DNA of 64,000 bases from Paraflavitalea sp966211765 (lineage in GTDB: Bacteria; Bacteroidota; Bacteroidia; Chitinophagales; Chitinophagaceae). Positions 8,650 to 17,692 of the stretch are shown here, in pieces. The stretch is from NCBI GenBank assembly GCA_966211765.1, contig CBIHOV010000025.1:57805-121804 (forward strand), read 5' to 3'. Position 1 is the stretch's first letter. The number at the start of each line of letters is the position of its first letter. The notes beneath the pieces are model-generated. The model worked only from the letters and a program-made list of their open reading frames with translations. It was not told the origin of the DNA and did no database searches. The position numbers and the translations under genes are program-made.

Positions 8650-9900
8650 ATGGTCTTTACGTTGTTGTTTTTTTTACTATTTACTTTCCTGATTGTCCGA
8701 CTGACGCGGCATTCAGCTTCGGGTTTTACCAAAGCAGAAGTGGTGGTCACCTTTGGTTTTAAGGTTCTAATGGCCTGTGCATATGGCTATGTTTTCCTGC
8801 ATTATTATGGGGGTGACGATACCTGGAAATTCCATACAGCTTCACAGCACGAATATGCGCTGTTGATAAATGATCCTTGGGAGTTCTTATGGGAGATCAC
8901 CCCTGCAACGGCCTGGCGCAATGCGGCAGGGGATGGATGGCTGGCCTTCCGACTGTACCTGGCCGACCTGGAATATTGTTTGATCGCCAAGCCACTGGGC
9001 ATTTTCAATATCCTGAGCCGGGGAAATTATTATTCCAATGCCGTGTTTTTCAGCTTCGTCACATTCTGGGGGCATTACTGGCTGTTTACCCTGCTAACAG
9101 GTCTGTTTCCTCAAAAAAGAAGGGTACTGCTGCTGCTTATTTTCTTCTTTCCACCGGTCGTTTTCTGGTTAAGTGGTATCCGGGCAGACGGACTCTTATT
9201 GATGTTCCTGTCGCTGCTGCTGTTGCAAACCTGGAAGTGGCTGCACCTTGCGAAAAAAACGGCTTTGATCTATGTCATCCTGGGGCTGGCTGGTATATTG
9301 ATTTTAAGGGATACGATGGTATTGTTGTTGCTGCCCGCGCTTACAGGCTGGTACCTGACTGTGAGGTATGGCCGCCGTCCGCTGATTGCGCAGGGGATTG
9401 TATATGGTATTGCTATTGTTCTATTCTTCGGCAGTGCTTATCTGCCGGGCATACCCAACCTGCTTTCGGTGGTGGTAGAACGCCAGCAGGAGTTCCTGGC
9501 GCTGAAGGGCAATACGCGGTTTGCGCTTACTGCCCTGGAACCCAATCCGGGCAGCTTTATCAGGGTGTTGCCGCAGGCGGTGAGCAACACATTTCTTCGC
9601 CCTTTTTTGTGGGAAGCCAAGGGGATGCTGCAGGTAATGGCGGCACTGGAGCTGTTGGTATTTTGGGCGCTGGTGGTGCTGGTGCTGGTGCGGGGTGAAA
9701 AAGGTACTGCTAATTTGAATTCCTCCACCCTGATGTGGATGATGTTGTTCTTCAGTATATCGCTCTATCTCTTTACTGGTTATGTAACACCCTTTCCCGG
9801 GGCTATCGTACGGTACAAGATCATCCCAGAATTGTTTTTATTGAGCTTATTGGTCATCCGGGCACCCTTCAATTTATCATGGTCGGGCAGGGCTTGTTAA
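8650..9900 (+). CDS. Polytopic membrane protein, possible glycan-related transferase
   Basis: This 416-residue inner-membrane protein has roughly ten hydrophobic segments beginning with MVFTLLFFLLFTFLIV. A soluble-side loop near residue 50 carries HYYGGDDTWKFH, and a later loop reads PPVVFWLSGIRADGLL. The overall pattern resembles the GT-C type glycosyltransferases or O-antigen polymerase-like proteins, but I recognise no firm family signature. It is divergent from the GT4 gene with a 63-bp gap, so the two may share a control region. The start at 8650 puts the first membrane helix at the N-terminus; an upstream ATG at 8596 adds a polar, Cys-containing leader that looks untranslated. Confidence 0.75.
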   Translation: MVFTLLFFLLFTFLIVRLTRHSASGFTKAEVVVTFGFKVLMACAYGYVFLHYYGGDDTWKFHTASQHEYALLINDPWEFLWEITPATAWRNAAGDGWLAFRLYLADLEYCLIAKPLGIFNILSRGNYYSNAVFFSFVTFWGHYWLFTLLTGLFPQKRRVLLLLIFFFPPVVFWLSGIRADGLLLMFLSLLLLQTWKWLHLAKKTALIYVILGLAGILILRDTMVLLLLPALTGWYLTVRYGRRPLIAQGIVYGIAIVLFFGSAYLPGIPNLLSVVVERQQEFLALKGNTRFALTALEPNPGSFIRVLPQAVSNTFLRPFLWEAKGMLQVMAALELLVFWALVVLVLVRGEKGTANLNSSTLMWMMLFFSISLYLFTGYVTPFPGAIVRYKIIPELFLLSLLVIRAPFNLSWSGRAC

Positions 9901-10095
9901 GGGGTGGTTAAGCGGTTAAATTAGTAAAAAGAAAAATATTTAAATTAGGGGGTCTTTTAGGCCAAATTTTAGTGGTTCATTCAATAGAAGTATAGCTTTT
10001 CCCACATTTTATTTAAAAAAACGCACATTGAACCCAAAAAGTTTTTTATCCACTCCATTTATTGTTTATTTGCACAACACGCAAAAAATTAAGAA

Positions 10096-12288
10096 ATGGA
10101 ATCATTACGCTTTAAAGCTATCAACGACCTGACACATTCCAACGGTACTGCCGTTGAGGGGTCTGCCAAAATTACCGGTATCTTCGGGGAGAATGTATTT
10201 ACTCTTAAAACAGCCCGTGAATTTTTAAGTGATGAGGCCTATAAGAGCCTGCTGACGTCTATCAAGGGTGGAAAGAAAATTGACAGGGCTATGGCCAACC
10301 AGATCTCTGCTGGTTTGCGCCAATGGGCTGAAAGCAAAGGAGTTACACACTATACACACTGGTTCCAACCTTTAACGGGCACGACTGCTGAAAAGCATGA
10401 CTCTTTCTTCACTTTGAAAGGCGATGGCAGTGCCCTCGAAACTTTTGATGGTGATGCACTTATACAACAGGAGCCTGATGCTTCTTCTTTCCCTAACGGT
10501 GGTATCCGTGCTACTTTTGAGGCCCGTGGTTATACTGCCTGGGATCCTTCTTCACCTCCCTTTATCATGGAGATCGGCGAAGGTAAAACACTGTGTATCC
10601 CTACTATCTTCGTTTCCTACACTGGTGAAACACTGGATTATAAAGCACCATTGCTGAAGTCACTGGAAGCCCTGAATAAATCGGCTGTAGAGGTGTGCAA
10701 CTATTTCGATAAGAACATCAACAAGGTAACCGCTACTTTGGGTTGGGAGCAAGAGTATTTCGTAGTAGACGAAGCTATGTTCAATGCCCGTCCTGACCTG
10801 GTGATGAGCGGTCGCACTGTATTTGGCCACGCACCTGCGAAAGGCCAGCAATTGGAAGACCACTATTTCGGTTCTATTCCTGAAAGAGTGTATGCTTTCA
10901 TGCGCGATTATGAAACTGAATCTTACAAGCTGGGTATTCCTTTACGTACCCGTCATAATGAAGTGGCACCTGCACAATTTGAGTGCGCTCCTATTTTTGA
11001 AGAAGTGAGTGTGGCAGTTGACCACAACACGCTGTTGATGGACATCATGGACCGTGTAGCCCGCCGTCATAAGCTGCGTGCGCTGTTTCATGAAAAACCA
11101 TTTGCCGGCATCAATGGTAGCGGTAAGCACAATAACTGGAGCATGGCTACTGATACAGGTGTAAACCTGCTGGCTCCTGGCAAAACACCGAAGACCAACC
11201 TGATGTTCCTGACCTTCTTTGTTAATACGATCAAGGCGGTTCATGATTATTCTGAAATTTTAAGGGCATCTATCGCTTCTGCGGGTAATGATCACCGCCT
11301 TGGCGCCAATGAAGCTCCTCCTGCTATTATCTCTGTGTTTATTGGTCAATACCTGAGCAAGGTACTGGCTGATGTAAAAGAAAGAGTTGGTGGTAAGTTT
11401 GATGAGCAGGATGAAGCCATCCTGAAGCTGGATCTGCACCGCAGCATTCCTGAACTGCTGCTTGATAATACTGACCGTAACCGTACTTCTCCTTTTGCCT
11501 TTACAGGTAACAAGTTTGAGTTCCGTGCAGTTGGTTCCGGTGCGAATTGCGCCAACGCAATGACCACGCTGAACAGCATCATGGCGGCTACGCTGAAGCA
11601 ATTCAAGAAAGATGTAGACACATTGATCGACAAGGGTGAGAAGAAAGAGATCGCTATCATGCATGTGATCCGTGAGTATATCGTTGCCAGCGAGAAAGTA
11701 TTGTTTGAAGGAGATGGTTATAGCGACGAGTGGCACCATGAAGCTGAAAGACGCGGTCTGCCAAACGTACGTACCACGCCACTGGCGCTGGATGCGATGG
11801 TTACAGACAGCTCCAAGCACCTGTTTGAACAACTGAGTGTATTGAACCACGTAGAACTGGAAGCACGTCATGAGATCGAACTGGAAAAGTACATCAAGCG
11901 CGTACAGATCGAAGCCCGTATTATGGGTGAGCTTTGCACAAGCCATGTATTGCCTGCTGCTATCAAGTATCAGAATACCCTGATCGAGAATATCAAGGGT
12001 CTGAAAGAGATCGGTCTGAAAGAAGAAGCATATGCCAATCAAAAGCAGATCGTTGAGAAGATCTCTGAGCATATCAGCAAAGTGAGTGACCTGGTAGAAA
12101 AAATGATCCAGGCGCGTAAGACTGTTAATGCTATGGGTGATACGCGTACGAAGGCCATCGCTTACCAAAGCCAGGTAAAAGATGCGTTCTTTGATGCTAT
12201 CCGTTACAGTGTTGATAAGCTGGAATTGCTGGTAGCTGATGATTACTGGGCGCTGCCTAAATACCGTGAAATGTTGTTCCTGAGATAA
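10096..12288 (+). CDS. glnN: Glutamine synthetase type III
   Basis: GSIII joins ammonium and glutamate to glutamine with ATP and is the main ammonium-assimilating enzyme of many Bacteroidota. The 730-residue length and the N-terminal GSIII region (VFTLKTAREFLSDEAYKSLL) separate it from the ~470-residue GSI. Catalytic-core segments include HYTHWFQPLTGTTAEKHD, ATLGWEQEYFVVDE, RHNEVAPAQFECAPIFEE, FHEKPFAGINGSGKHNNWS and RTSPFAFTGNKFEFRAVGS. The long C-terminal helical part is also family-typical. It is transcribed alone. An 8-bp-period repeat starts on the base after its stop, and a terminator follows about 110 bases on. Codon use is strongly biased, consistent with high expression. Confidence 0.97.
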   Translation: MESLRFKAINDLTHSNGTAVEGSAKITGIFGENVFTLKTAREFLSDEAYKSLLTSIKGGKKIDRAMANQISAGLRQWAESKGVTHYTHWFQPLTGTTAEKHDSFFTLKGDGSALETFDGDALIQQEPDASSFPNGGIRATFEARGYTAWDPSSPPFIMEIGEGKTLCIPTIFVSYTGETLDYKAPLLKSLEALNKSAVEVCNYFDKNINKVTATLGWEQEYFVVDEAMFNARPDLVMSGRTVFGHAPAKGQQLEDHYFGSIPERVYAFMRDYETESYKLGIPLRTRHNEVAPAQFECAPIFEEVSVAVDHNTLLMDIMDRVARRHKLRALFHEKPFAGINGSGKHNNWSMATDTGVNLLAPGKTPKTNLMFLTFFVNTIKAVHDYSEILRASIASAGNDHRLGANEAPPAIISVFIGQYLSKVLADVKERVGGKFDEQDEAILKLDLHRSIPELLLDNTDRNRTSPFAFTGNKFEFRAVGSGANCANAMTTLNSIMAATLKQFKKDVDTLIDKGEKKEIAIMHVIREYIVASEKVLFEGDGYSDEWHHEAERRGLPNVRTTPLALDAMVTDSSKHLFEQLSVLNHVELEARHEIELEKYIKRVQIEARIMGELCTSHVLPAAIKYQNTLIENIKGLKEIGLKEEAYANQKQIVEKISEHISKVSDLVEKMIQARKTVNAMGDTRTKAIAYQSQVKDAFFDAIRYSVDKLELLVADDYWALPKYREMLFLR

Positions 12289-12320
12289 AGGCAAAGAGGC
12301 ATTGAGGCAAAAAGGCAAAG
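12289..12320 (+). repeat. Octamer tandem array (AGGCANNN x4) abutting glnN stop
   Basis: Four consecutive 8-bp units read AGGCAAAG, AGGCATTG, AGGCAAAA, AGGCAAAG. The first unit starts on the base directly after the glnN TAA. The same AGGCANNN array recurs at 20190, 21326 and 34950. Confidence 0.85.
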
Positions 12321-12397
12321 AGTCTTTTGCTTCGATGACCGATTGCTTCTTTATCGGTCATAATATTAAAGAAGGTACACTGACATGACAAGCAAAA

Positions 12398-12434
12398 GAG
12401 CCCCTTCCCGTTTACGGGAGGGGTTCTTTATTTT
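12398..12434 (+). terminator. Rho-independent terminator, probably for glnN
   Basis: CCCCTTCCCG pairs with CGGGAGGGG around a TTTA loop with one bulged base, followed by TTCTTTATTTT. It is about 110 bases beyond the glnN stop, on the coding strand. Confidence 0.8.
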
Positions 12435-13048
12435 AGTGAATAGGCGGAAGCCTGAAGGGAGTTGGCCAGACAGGAGCGGGCATTTGGGGCCCTAAGTTCA
12501 TCGTAAGAAAAGCCAGAAGTATTGCAACATTCATGCAAGCGTATTGGAAGCAGTTCAGTGCTGGTCATTGAAGAGAGGGACCGTTAGTAGGAATTGGCAT
12601 TGTACAATGAGGAGCGCTGAATTTAGCGTATGTAATACATATTTAAAACGGCAAAAGAAATGCATTATACAAAAGCATGAATGGGTAATACTGATTAATC
12701 TAAATGAGGATGTTGAGTAGGATTGATGAACAAAAAAGCGTTTATACTTCTTTCTATGGAAAGAATGTGTAATTAAAGAATCATTTGTGCAGGGGTTTCT
12801 ACATTTATAGTTAATATTGTGGAACCCATACTGGCTGCGGGTTTGAGCCTATCATTTTACCATACCGTAACAGACCAAAACATACCCGGATCAGTTCAAA
12901 ATATTAAAAAGAGTGTGCATTACTGCTATGGTATACACAATAAATTAACAAACTATCTTTTTTTGCATAATATAAATCCTTCAGGCATGATTGTTCGTAT
13001 CTATATGCATAGGATAAGGTTTAATGGTTAACGCATATGAATGGGAGC

Positions 13049-13081
13049 ACCCCCGCCTTTTATTGGGCGGGGATTTTTTTT
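13049..13081 (+). terminator. Orphan Rho-independent terminator
   Basis: CCCCGCC pairs with GGCGGGG across a short TTTTATT-type loop and is followed by ATTTTTTTT, a textbook forward-strand terminator. No convincing protein gene precedes it between the glnN terminator and here. Confidence 0.85.
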
Positions 13082-13686
13082 ACGTTGCAGCGCAGGATGC
13101 TCACCCGAAAAGCTGTTCCTGCCTGGGGTATGACTGCCTTCCCTATCGCATTCTCACTCGGCGTATTTGTTTTACCTCGTCGATGGTATGGGAGCTCTCT
13201 TTTAATAAGGCGTGGTTTCGCCGGTAAAGGCCGAGGAATTTCTGGTACAAGCACCAGCCGGGTAGTAGCCGGTCTTCCTGGGCCCTGTAAATGGCAGCCC
13301 CTCTTTGATACGGGAAGGATCTGGTTGGCTTAGATCATGAATTGACAGAGAAATATTATATGCTTAAATATACTTATACCTGTTTTGGCGAATAAGCCGG
13401 GGTTAGCTGAGGCTAGCTGCAGGGGCATTGCCAGGCTTTCGAATTATTGATGTGCCATTAGGATTATCTGTAAATTGTTGATCATGTGTTTCATTCCGCT
13501 TTATTGTATCAAAACCAATTGAACCTGGCCCAGCGTGTTTGTATCTAACATTTTATTATATCTGCAACAGGCGATCAATTGATTTGCAATTTTGTGCAAC
13601 TTTCTTTAATCTAATTGGTTATAACAAAAATCCGTTGCCGGAATTTCTCGTATATCCTAATAGGGCTATTTAAATGCTCACCCAGC

Positions 13687-14169
13687 ATGGAAGCGTATAT
13701 AACACACCTTTTATCAGACATCCTGGAAGCGGAACGTCCGGATCAGCCAACACTCAATTATGTTTACCCGGAATTTGTAGATGATTCTCCTGAAGAATAT
13801 GAACGATGGCCGGAGAATGATCCGGTGTATACTTTTGGGTATTACTGTGGCCTGGCACAGGAGCTCTTTCCACCGGCTCATATGTTAAGCACCTTACAAA
13901 TGGAAAGGCTGTGCCATGCCTTCAGCAAAATGATGTTTACCTGGAACCTTGATACTGATATTCCGGATGATGTGCCTTTGAGTAAGAAGTACCAGTTGCT
14001 GGTTAGCACACTCGATATTAAGACGGAGGTAAACAATAGCAGTCTTACCACCTTTGAATTGTGCAGTTATGATCCTCCCTCCTGCCCTTTGGGCGAATAT
14101 TGCACCTGTAAAGAATTTATCCAGGATGATGCCCTGGAAAATATTGATGACTACCTGCATGGAGAATAA
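13687..14169 (+). CDS. Hypothetical acidic cytoplasmic protein
   Basis: This 160-residue acidic protein has no signal peptide or membrane segment. It begins MEAYITHLLSDILEAERPD and contains YVYPEFVDDSPEEYERWPEND. Three cysteines cluster near the C-terminus (YDPPSCPLGEYCTCKEF), which might bind a metal, but I do not recognise a family. The start at 13687 is preferred over a frame opening at 13615 because the extra 24 residues are basic and hydrophobic and fit poorly. It is a single gene with a terminator-like hairpin directly downstream. Function unknown. Confidence 0.65.
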   Translation: MEAYITHLLSDILEAERPDQPTLNYVYPEFVDDSPEEYERWPENDPVYTFGYYCGLAQELFPPAHMLSTLQMERLCHAFSKMMFTWNLDTDIPDDVPLSKKYQLLVSTLDIKTEVNNSSLTTFELCSYDPPSCPLGEYCTCKEFIQDDALENIDDYLHGE

Positions 14170-14174
14170 TGAAA

Positions 14175-14211
14175 AAACCGGAAGCTGTTGCATTAGTCTT
14201 CCGGTCTTTGT
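14175..14211 (+). terminator. Terminator-like hairpin
   Basis: ACCGGAAG pairs perfectly with CTTCCGGT across a 13-base loop, with an A-run before and CTTTG after. It starts a few bases after the stop of the 160-residue hypothetical gene. The U-tract is short, so activity is uncertain. Confidence 0.6.
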
Positions 14212-14259
14212 ATATGATGACATCTACCGGTGTCATCCATAGGGATTCTTTACCTCGTA

Positions 14260-14553
14260 TTAAGAGGCGGATTGTGTTAAGTAATCATCTACTGCCTTCC
14301 CCACTATATGGCTGAGTTCACTTTCTTTCTGCGTATCCATGTGTACCCATACCTTTTCACCGTGTAGTTGCCGTTGCTGAATTTTTATTTCCGGGAATGC
14401 ATCATAAGGGCCTTCAGGATGATTTTTAAAACGTATGTTGCTGATGGTATAATAAGGGGTTGAATGATGCGGTGTAACATTCCCGGTAAGTTCGATGGAA
14501 ATATTTTTTTCCTTGAACGGATACTTAAAATTAATGCTGAATGATTGTTTCAT
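14260..14553 (-). CDS. Small hypothetical protein
   Basis: This 97-residue protein begins MKQSFSINFKYPFKEKNISIE and is composed of alternating polar and hydrophobic residues that suggest a small beta-rich fold, with a helical C-terminus (SELSHIVGKAVDDYLTQ). There is no signal peptide and no catalytic motif that I recognise. It is convergent with the preceding hypothetical gene and stands alone, about 300 bases from the TerB-like gene. Clean start and codon use support it as a real gene. Function unknown. Confidence 0.65.
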   Translation of the reverse strand: MKQSFSINFKYPFKEKNISIELTGNVTPHHSTPYYTISNIRFKNHPEGPYDAFPEIKIQQRQLHGEKVWVHMDTQKESELSHIVGKAVDDYLTQSAS

Positions 14554-14809
14554 AGCCAGGCTGTTTTAATTAATAATGCTGTTCTTCAGCCATAGTTATT
14601 CAATGCCTGTGCCACTTGTGCATGAATAAGCATTAATTAATTGTTTAAACAGTGACTATCAACACTTTGGAGAATAACTTTTTGGGATGTCTTTAACAAT
14701 TAGCCCAACTGGGTATCTGATGGTACTATGATGATGATAAAATGCATAGATCGGAGTTATTTGTACCTGATTACTTTCTGCAACCCAGGCAACACAAAAC
14801 TGCCATAAC

Positions 14810-14844
14810 GTATACACACTTTTACATAGTAAAAGTGTGTATAC
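14810..14844. repeat. Perfect 16-bp inverted repeat, 3-base loop
   Basis: GTATACACACTTTTAC is followed by ATA and then its exact reverse complement. It ends 3 bases beyond the stop codon of the reverse-strand TerB-like gene. There is no U-run after the stem on either strand, so it is not a standard terminator. Confidence 0.85.
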
Positions 14845-14847
14845 TGA

Positions 14848-15273
14848 TCAGAAGATCTTTTCGGTTTCAACTACTTTTCTCTGGATCATTATTTTCTTAG
14901 CTACGGATTGTTCATTGTCATCAATACCCAGGGCATCACCGATATGTTTCAGCAACACTTCTTCTTCACTCGTCAGTATATTATCACTCAGCAGTAATTC
15001 TGCACACCAGGAGTAGAGGGCCAACTCATTCACCGGATTGATCTGTTCGACCAGGAACTGGAGGTATTGTTGTTCATGGGTGATGATCGGGCGATAATCC
15101 TGGTAACTGACCATTTCATCTTTGAAATTAAGGTCTTTGTTGAGACCTGCTGTCACGAGTTTATCAGCCACAATATCCAGTTCGTTATCAGCCAGCTCAC
15201 CATCCTTCAGGATACAATGGAAAAACAAATGGCACAATGCCTGGTCCTGCGTTTTGATCTCAGTAGTATACAT
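14848..15273 (-). CDS. TerB-like (tellurite-resistance-type) helical protein
   Basis: The 141-residue protein has the helical, acidic pattern of the TerB family: HLFFHCILKDGELADNELDIVADKLVTAG, then a second helical half with LYSWCAELLLSDNILTSEEEVLLKHIGDALGID. The repeated D-G-x-hydrophobic/E-E arrangement corresponds to the metal-binding positions of TerB-type domains. It is cytoplasmic. TerB proteins are linked to tellurite resistance and stress responses, but no other ter gene is nearby, so a specific role is not supported. It is a single gene with a perfect inverted repeat right after its stop. Confidence 0.65.
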   Translation of the reverse strand: MYTTEIKTQDQALCHLFFHCILKDGELADNELDIVADKLVTAGLNKDLNFKDEMVSYQDYRPIITHEQQYLQFLVEQINPVNELALYSWCAELLLSDNILTSEEEVLLKHIGDALGIDDNEQSVAKKIMIQRKVVETEKIF

Positions 15274-15832
15274 AATTCCTGTTTATAGGCTATGCTTCAA
15301 CTTTGGTGCCATGGGAAGTTGACAGGCGGGCAGCTACCAGGCAATAAGTGGGGTATACAATTGGCGAAGCCCGGAGCATAGGGCGCCAGGGGGCGGCAAA
15401 TGCTACGGGCTTCTTTACGCAGGTTTCAGAGTTAAGCCTGTTTTCACAGGAAAAGGTTTAATACAATGCTTTATTATAATCCAATTAGTGTTTAATACGT
15501 AAAAATCATCCTTACAAAACACGCACAGATCCGCATCATTATACCCTTCGAGTACTCTACCGACCTCACTGTTTGTTGTCAATAACAGTGGATTCCATTA
15601 ACGGCGCCGGGCATGATATTATTTTATAAATGCTGAAATGATTTTGCATTTTTCCTGATATCCTGGCATCATTGTTGGCGCTCATGGATTGTCTTTCCCT
15701 GGGAATGTGTATTTTTTTACCCGCCTCCAGAGCGGTAAAAATGGTGCTTATCGCTACTTAAAAAAGAAAATCCCGCCTTTCGACGGGATCTCTTCTCACC
15801 ATTCATTCAATGAAAATAAAACCACCTTGTAT
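15274..15832. other. Intergenic region
   Basis: This 559-bp region lies between the start of the TerB-like gene and the end of the T9SS gene. Apart from the terminator at 15759-15790 it contains no convincing ORF. Short forward frames at 15689-15892 and 15810-16004 run through the terminator and into the T9SS gene antisense and are rejected. Confidence 0.4.
15759..15790 (-). terminator. Rho-independent terminator of the T9SS-cargo gene
   Basis: Read on the reverse strand, ATCCCGTC pairs with GGCGGGAT around a GAAA tetraloop, followed by TTTTCTTTTTT. It is about 43 bases beyond the stop of the reverse-strand gene at 15833. Confidence 0.88.
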
Positions 15833-17455
15833 TTACCTAAGCACTTTTTGCATCCATTTTTCTTCGCCGGCCGATACTTCCACCACATATAATCCTTTGT
15901 TCAATTCACTAAGTCCGGAAAGGGTCCATTTGTTGTTGCCAGCCTGTCCGTTAAATACCTGTGTTTTTACTATCCGGCCATTCATGTCCATCAGCTTCAC
16001 GTAGGCGGGCGATGTTTTTGCGAGGACGAGTGTTACTTCCAGCTTTTCCGCAAAAGGGTTGGGATATACACTTGCGGTGACCTGTTGTGCAGCGCCTGTT
16101 TTCACCATGATCATATTGGTGTATTCGGTGCGTCCATCGAGGTCGACCATCATCAACCGGAAGTAAATCGTGCTGCTGGTTATTTTGGTAAAACGAAATT
16201 GGTACCTGATCCGTTCTGCGCTATTTCCTTTGGCAGCCACTTCACCGGCCTTTGTAAAAGAAAGCCCATCGGTACTGTATTCTATATCGAATTTTTTACC
16301 ATTGATCTCCGTGAGGGTGTACCAGGTAAGATTAACTGCATGGTCATAATAATTTCCTTTGAGGGATGAAACCACCATGGGAAGAAGGATGGCGCAGGAA
16401 ACGTCGGGATTGCCGGCACCTCCGCTGTAATTGGTCGTATCATCAGCCACCATGGAACCATTAAACTGTGTATTGGTAGTACCGCTTACAATGTTTTGAT
16501 TGAGGAGCAACTTTTCGCCAGCATTTTTACCGGTAAGGGAGCCGTTATTGGCAAAGCCGCCAGCCACATGCAATTTACCATTACCGCTTATGGCCGCGTT
16601 GTTGGTCAATGCGCCGCTTACGCGCACCTGCGCGTTGGTACGGACCATTTTAATGCCGCTACCGTTACCGAGTTGCAAAGAGCCTCCAAACCAGAGGAGC
16701 CCTTCATTTCGCACTTTCATGGTGCCGTTTATCGCATTCTTAAACACTAAAGTGTACAGGTTGATAATAGAATCGGCTCCCGAGTTTAAATTATTGTTGG
16801 TACCTAAGAAAAGGGCCTGCCATTGATTTTTGAGGTAGCCTTTGGGTGCAAAATCGCCTTTCACGGTCAATCTGCCGCGGTTATCAATGGTGCTGCCAAC
16901 ATCGGTAATGAGGTTTTGAATAGTAAGCATACCACTGTTGTTGAGGGTAGCACCATTTTGCAGGGTGACATTCTGATTGAAGCTCATGCTACCGCATGAA
17001 GTGTTGGTAACTGTGATATTGTTTCCAATGGTGGGACTGCCGGACCAGGTAACTGTACCCAGGTTACTGAGGGAAAAGCCATTGGCCAGGGTTAAGCCGC
17101 CGGTACCCAAGATGACTGTTCCATTCTTATTAACGGTGATGGCAGAGGCCAGGTTATTGGCGTTACCGGGCTTAAAGGTGCCCCCTGCTTTTACTTCAAT
17201 GGTTGATCCGTTGTTGCCATCAAAGTCGCCGGTGAAGTTACCACCGCTGACCACTACCATTTTAGCACCATTGTTGAGTTTGATGTTGCCTGAAACGTTC
17301 GTTGAAATACAAACTACGTTACCATTGGTGTAAACACCTGGCGCGTTGGACACGCTGCCTGCAGGGCATTGTGCCGCAGCAGGCTGGAAGGTGATGATCG
17401 TAAGAACAAAAATCAGCAAATTGCTGATAGAGAGTTTAGGGTACAAATGCTTCAT
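15833..17455 (-). CDS. T9SS-secreted beta-helix-like surface protein
   Basis: This 540-residue protein has a signal peptide (MKHLYPKLSISNLLIFVLTI, cut near PAAAQ). Residues ~30-330 are a Gly/Asn/Thr/Val-rich repetitive passenger (for example NNGAKMVVVSGGNF, NGTVILGTGGLTLANG, NNSGMLTIQN), suggesting a right-handed beta-helix. A beta-sandwich-like part follows (LTWYTLTEINGKKFDIEYSTD). The C-terminus has a type A T9SS sorting domain (SVYPNPFAEKLEVTL ... GLYVVEVSAGEEKWMQKVLR). So it should cross the outer membrane through T9SS and be surface-bound or released. The start at 17455 begins the signal peptide. No catalytic residues are recognised; an adhesive or structural role is a guess. Confidence 0.88.
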   Translation of the reverse strand: MKHLYPKLSISNLLIFVLTIITFQPAAAQCPAGSVSNAPGVYTNGNVVCISTNVSGNIKLNNGAKMVVVSGGNFTGDFDGNNGSTIEVKAGGTFKPGNANNLASAITVNKNGTVILGTGGLTLANGFSLSNLGTVTWSGSPTIGNNITVTNTSCGSMSFNQNVTLQNGATLNNSGMLTIQNLITDVGSTIDNRGRLTVKGDFAPKGYLKNQWQALFLGTNNNLNSGADSIINLYTLVFKNAINGTMKVRNEGLLWFGGSLQLGNGSGIKMVRTNAQVRVSGALTNNAAISGNGKLHVAGGFANNGSLTGKNAGEKLLLNQNIVSGTTNTQFNGSMVADDTTNYSGGAGNPDVSCAILLPMVVSSLKGNYYDHAVNLTWYTLTEINGKKFDIEYSTDGLSFTKAGEVAAKGNSAERIRYQFRFTKITSSTIYFRLMMVDLDGRTEYTNMIMVKTGAAQQVTASVYPNPFAEKLEVTLVLAKTSPAYVKLMDMNGRIVKTQVFNGQAGNNKWTLSGLSELNKGLYVVEVSAGEEKWMQKVLR

Positions 17456-17612
17456 ACTGTTGCTCGAATTATTGGTACAGTAATGACCAACTGTGCGCCA
17501 AACAAACAAGCAACATACAATGCCGTTATGAAGATGGGTTATCGATAAGATATAACCACTGTAATTATCAACAACTTACAGATACTATAATTTCCGTGAA
17601 ATGTTTTTTTCC

Positions 17613-17628
17613 AGTGACTTATAAGTCA
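17613..17628. repeat. Perfect 16-bp palindrome GTGACTTATAAGTCAC
   Basis: A fully symmetric 16-mer lies about 160 bases upstream of the T9SS-cargo gene and 65 bases downstream of the SGNH gene. It is flanked by a T-run on one side and an A-run on the other. It could be an operator or a weak bidirectional terminator. Confidence 0.6.
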
Positions 17629-17692
17629 CGAAAAATAATGATAAACTTTCCCATGGATGGAAAAGAGCTCCAATTAGAGACAGCTGAGGGAA

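Larger units (their letters stand above)
12289..13686. other. 1.4-kb intergenic region with two terminators and no clear gene
   Basis: The region holds the AGGCANNN array, the glnN terminator (12398-12434) and a second strong terminator (13049-13081) with no gene assigned in front of it. Short frames at 12819-13031, 13024-13227 and 13037-13333 lack domains, have poor starts or run through the terminator, so they are not called. Bases 12600-13030 are AT-rich and could encode a small RNA ending at the second terminator. After 13085 composition becomes more GC-rich, but nothing is recognised. Confidence 0.5.

Noticed and set aside
11260..12318. 352-codon reverse ORF antisense to glnN
   Set aside because: It is a shadow frame of the highly biased glnN coding sequence, with no domain and no start context.
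12819..13031. 70-codon ORF before the orphan terminator
   Set aside because: Non-ATG start and no domain. An RNA transcript is an equally good explanation, so it is not called as a gene.
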